Below are positions 5,950 to 6,385 of a stretch of DNA of 6,385 nt, in pieces. This DNA is from Gammaproteobacteria bacterium (GTDB lineage: Bacteria; Pseudomonadota; Gammaproteobacteria; HK1): NCBI GenBank assembly GCA_020444775.1, contig JAGRHX010001169.1, forward strand, positions 1 to 6,385, written 5' to 3'. The position numbers and the translations under genes are program-made. A model generated the notes under the pieces. That model was not told where the DNA came from, did no database searches, and was given only the letters and a program-made list of their open reading frames with translations. The first letter of the stretch is position 1; the number at the start of each line of letters is the position of its first letter.

Positions 5950-6274
5950 AGCATGGGAGATAGTCAGAGATGTCGTACAGCGTTTCAAGGTATCGGTGCG
6001 AATTCTATGGCAAGATGGAGAGCAACTCAGTACCTGGAGCACTTGGATTTCGTTGCCGTCCCCGAGCTATGTCGAGTTAAAGGATACGGGGCCAGTTCAA
6101 AAGCGAATGGTTTCTTGGGTAGAGATCGATCCAAAGGAATCCAGATACATCGGAAGACGAGTCCCAGACAGAATCGTCGACCATAGGGACGAGATCGACC
6201 GAGAACTCATCGCGCGCGGCGTACCGTTCTACTATTCCGATGACAAATTGATCCGGATACCGGTGGCAGATTAA
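5936..6274 (+). CDS. Hypothetical protein, candidate immunity to the RHS tip
   Basis: A 112-residue protein starting at ATG 5936, inside the last 14 bases of the toxin frame. The upstream in-frame ATG at 5867 would double the overlap and add residues that are only toxin sequence read out of phase, so 5936 is preferred. No strong ribosome binding site is seen, which suggests coupled translation. The chain has an amphipathic N-terminal helix (about 3-17), a central beta-rich part (KVSVRILWQDG at 18-28, then the segment ending MVSWVEIDP) and a charged C-terminus with DRELIARGVPFYYSDDKLIRI. There is no signal peptide, as expected for a cytoplasmic toxin inhibitor. I do not recognise the family; the immunity role is inferred from position, size and overlap. 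It appears intact although the toxin is interrupted. Confidence 0.65.
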   Translation: MSENEAWEIVRDVVQRFKVSVRILWQDGEQLSTWSTWISLPSPSYVELKDTGPVQKRMVSWVEIDPKESRYIGRRVPDRIVDHRDEIDRELIARGVPFYYSDDKLIRIPVAD

Positions 6275-6385
6275 GGAAGACGGGAAGAGCACTCCAGGAT
6301 TTCGCGCCACCGTCAGCCGCATCCGGCCGGCCGGGCCTACAATCCGGATCGAGGCATACACCTAAGTGATCCCCCGAAATATTTA
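6275..6385. other. Right-edge non-coding region
   Basis: After the immunity-like gene no coding signal is visible. The region contains the copy D leader block and then switches at about 6360 to unrelated, AT-richer sequence. No terminator hairpin is seen after the stop at 6272-6274. Confidence 0.45.
6306..6359. repeat. Upstream leader block, copy D (matches 4681-4734)
   Basis: It aligns without gaps to 4681-4734 at 45 of 54 positions, including GGATCGAGGC and most of the GATCCGGATC palindrome (AATCCGGATC here). Similarity ends at 6359, before the point where the 94-bp block would start. It probably opens a third RHS unit or marks a rearrangement junction. Confidence 0.65.

Noticed and set aside
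4681..6359. Reading the repeats as integron attC sites with gene cassettes.
   Set aside because: I see no GTTRRRY-type core sites, no long imperfect palindrome typical of attC and no integrase. The repeats precede the genes and do not follow each cassette.

Overview
The window is bacterial, Gram-negative and most likely proteobacterial. Evidence for this is the high-GC coding style on the left, a lipobox lipoprotein, a bufferin-type operon and polymorphic-toxin remains. No marker here fixes the genus; a gammaproteobacterium is my guess only. Every gene I can support lies on the plus strand. I see no rRNA, tRNA, CRISPR array or transposase.

Left part (1-1706): the 3' end of a bufferin (buf/gig-type) operon. 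It holds the C-terminal third or so of a DUF692/MNIO oxidative maturase (BufB-like), then a complete DUF2063 partner protein (BufC-like), then a DoxX-family membrane protein. The genes are tightly coupled: an ATGA overlap joins bufB and bufC, and a 29-nt overlap joins bufC and doxX. The precursor peptide gene (bufA, DUF2282) should lie just upstream, outside the window. By family knowledge such operons make modified, copper-handling peptides.

Middle (1707-3910): two single genes. The first is an unrecognised lipoprotein of about 195 residues that probably starts at a TTG. The second is a complete 383-residue Fic-family AMP-transferase with its own N-terminal inhibitory motif and a C-terminal helix-turn-helix-like region. 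The Fic gene is preceded by a nested inverted repeat that looks like an operator.

Right part (3911-6385): a lower-GC accessory stretch that reads as an array of decayed, orphan RHS toxin-immunity units. Unit 1 is a 94-bp leader repeat, a 27-codon remnant that may be the tail of a toxin, and an overlapping 130-residue immunity-like gene. Unit 2 is the same leader repeat (83 of 94 bases identical, ungapped), a short membrane-anchored RHS-core gene, a toxin tip continuing in the same frame but cut off by one TAG codon, and an overlapping 112-residue candidate immunity gene. A third unit seems to begin at the right edge, because bases 6306-6359 match the sequence just before the unit 2 leader.

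The most interesting observation is the single in-frame TAG at 5470-5472. Downstream of it the same frame stays open for 158 codons and encodes a His-rich, nuclease-like toxin domain. Either the toxin was silenced by one point mutation while its immunity gene stayed intact, or the stop is read through.
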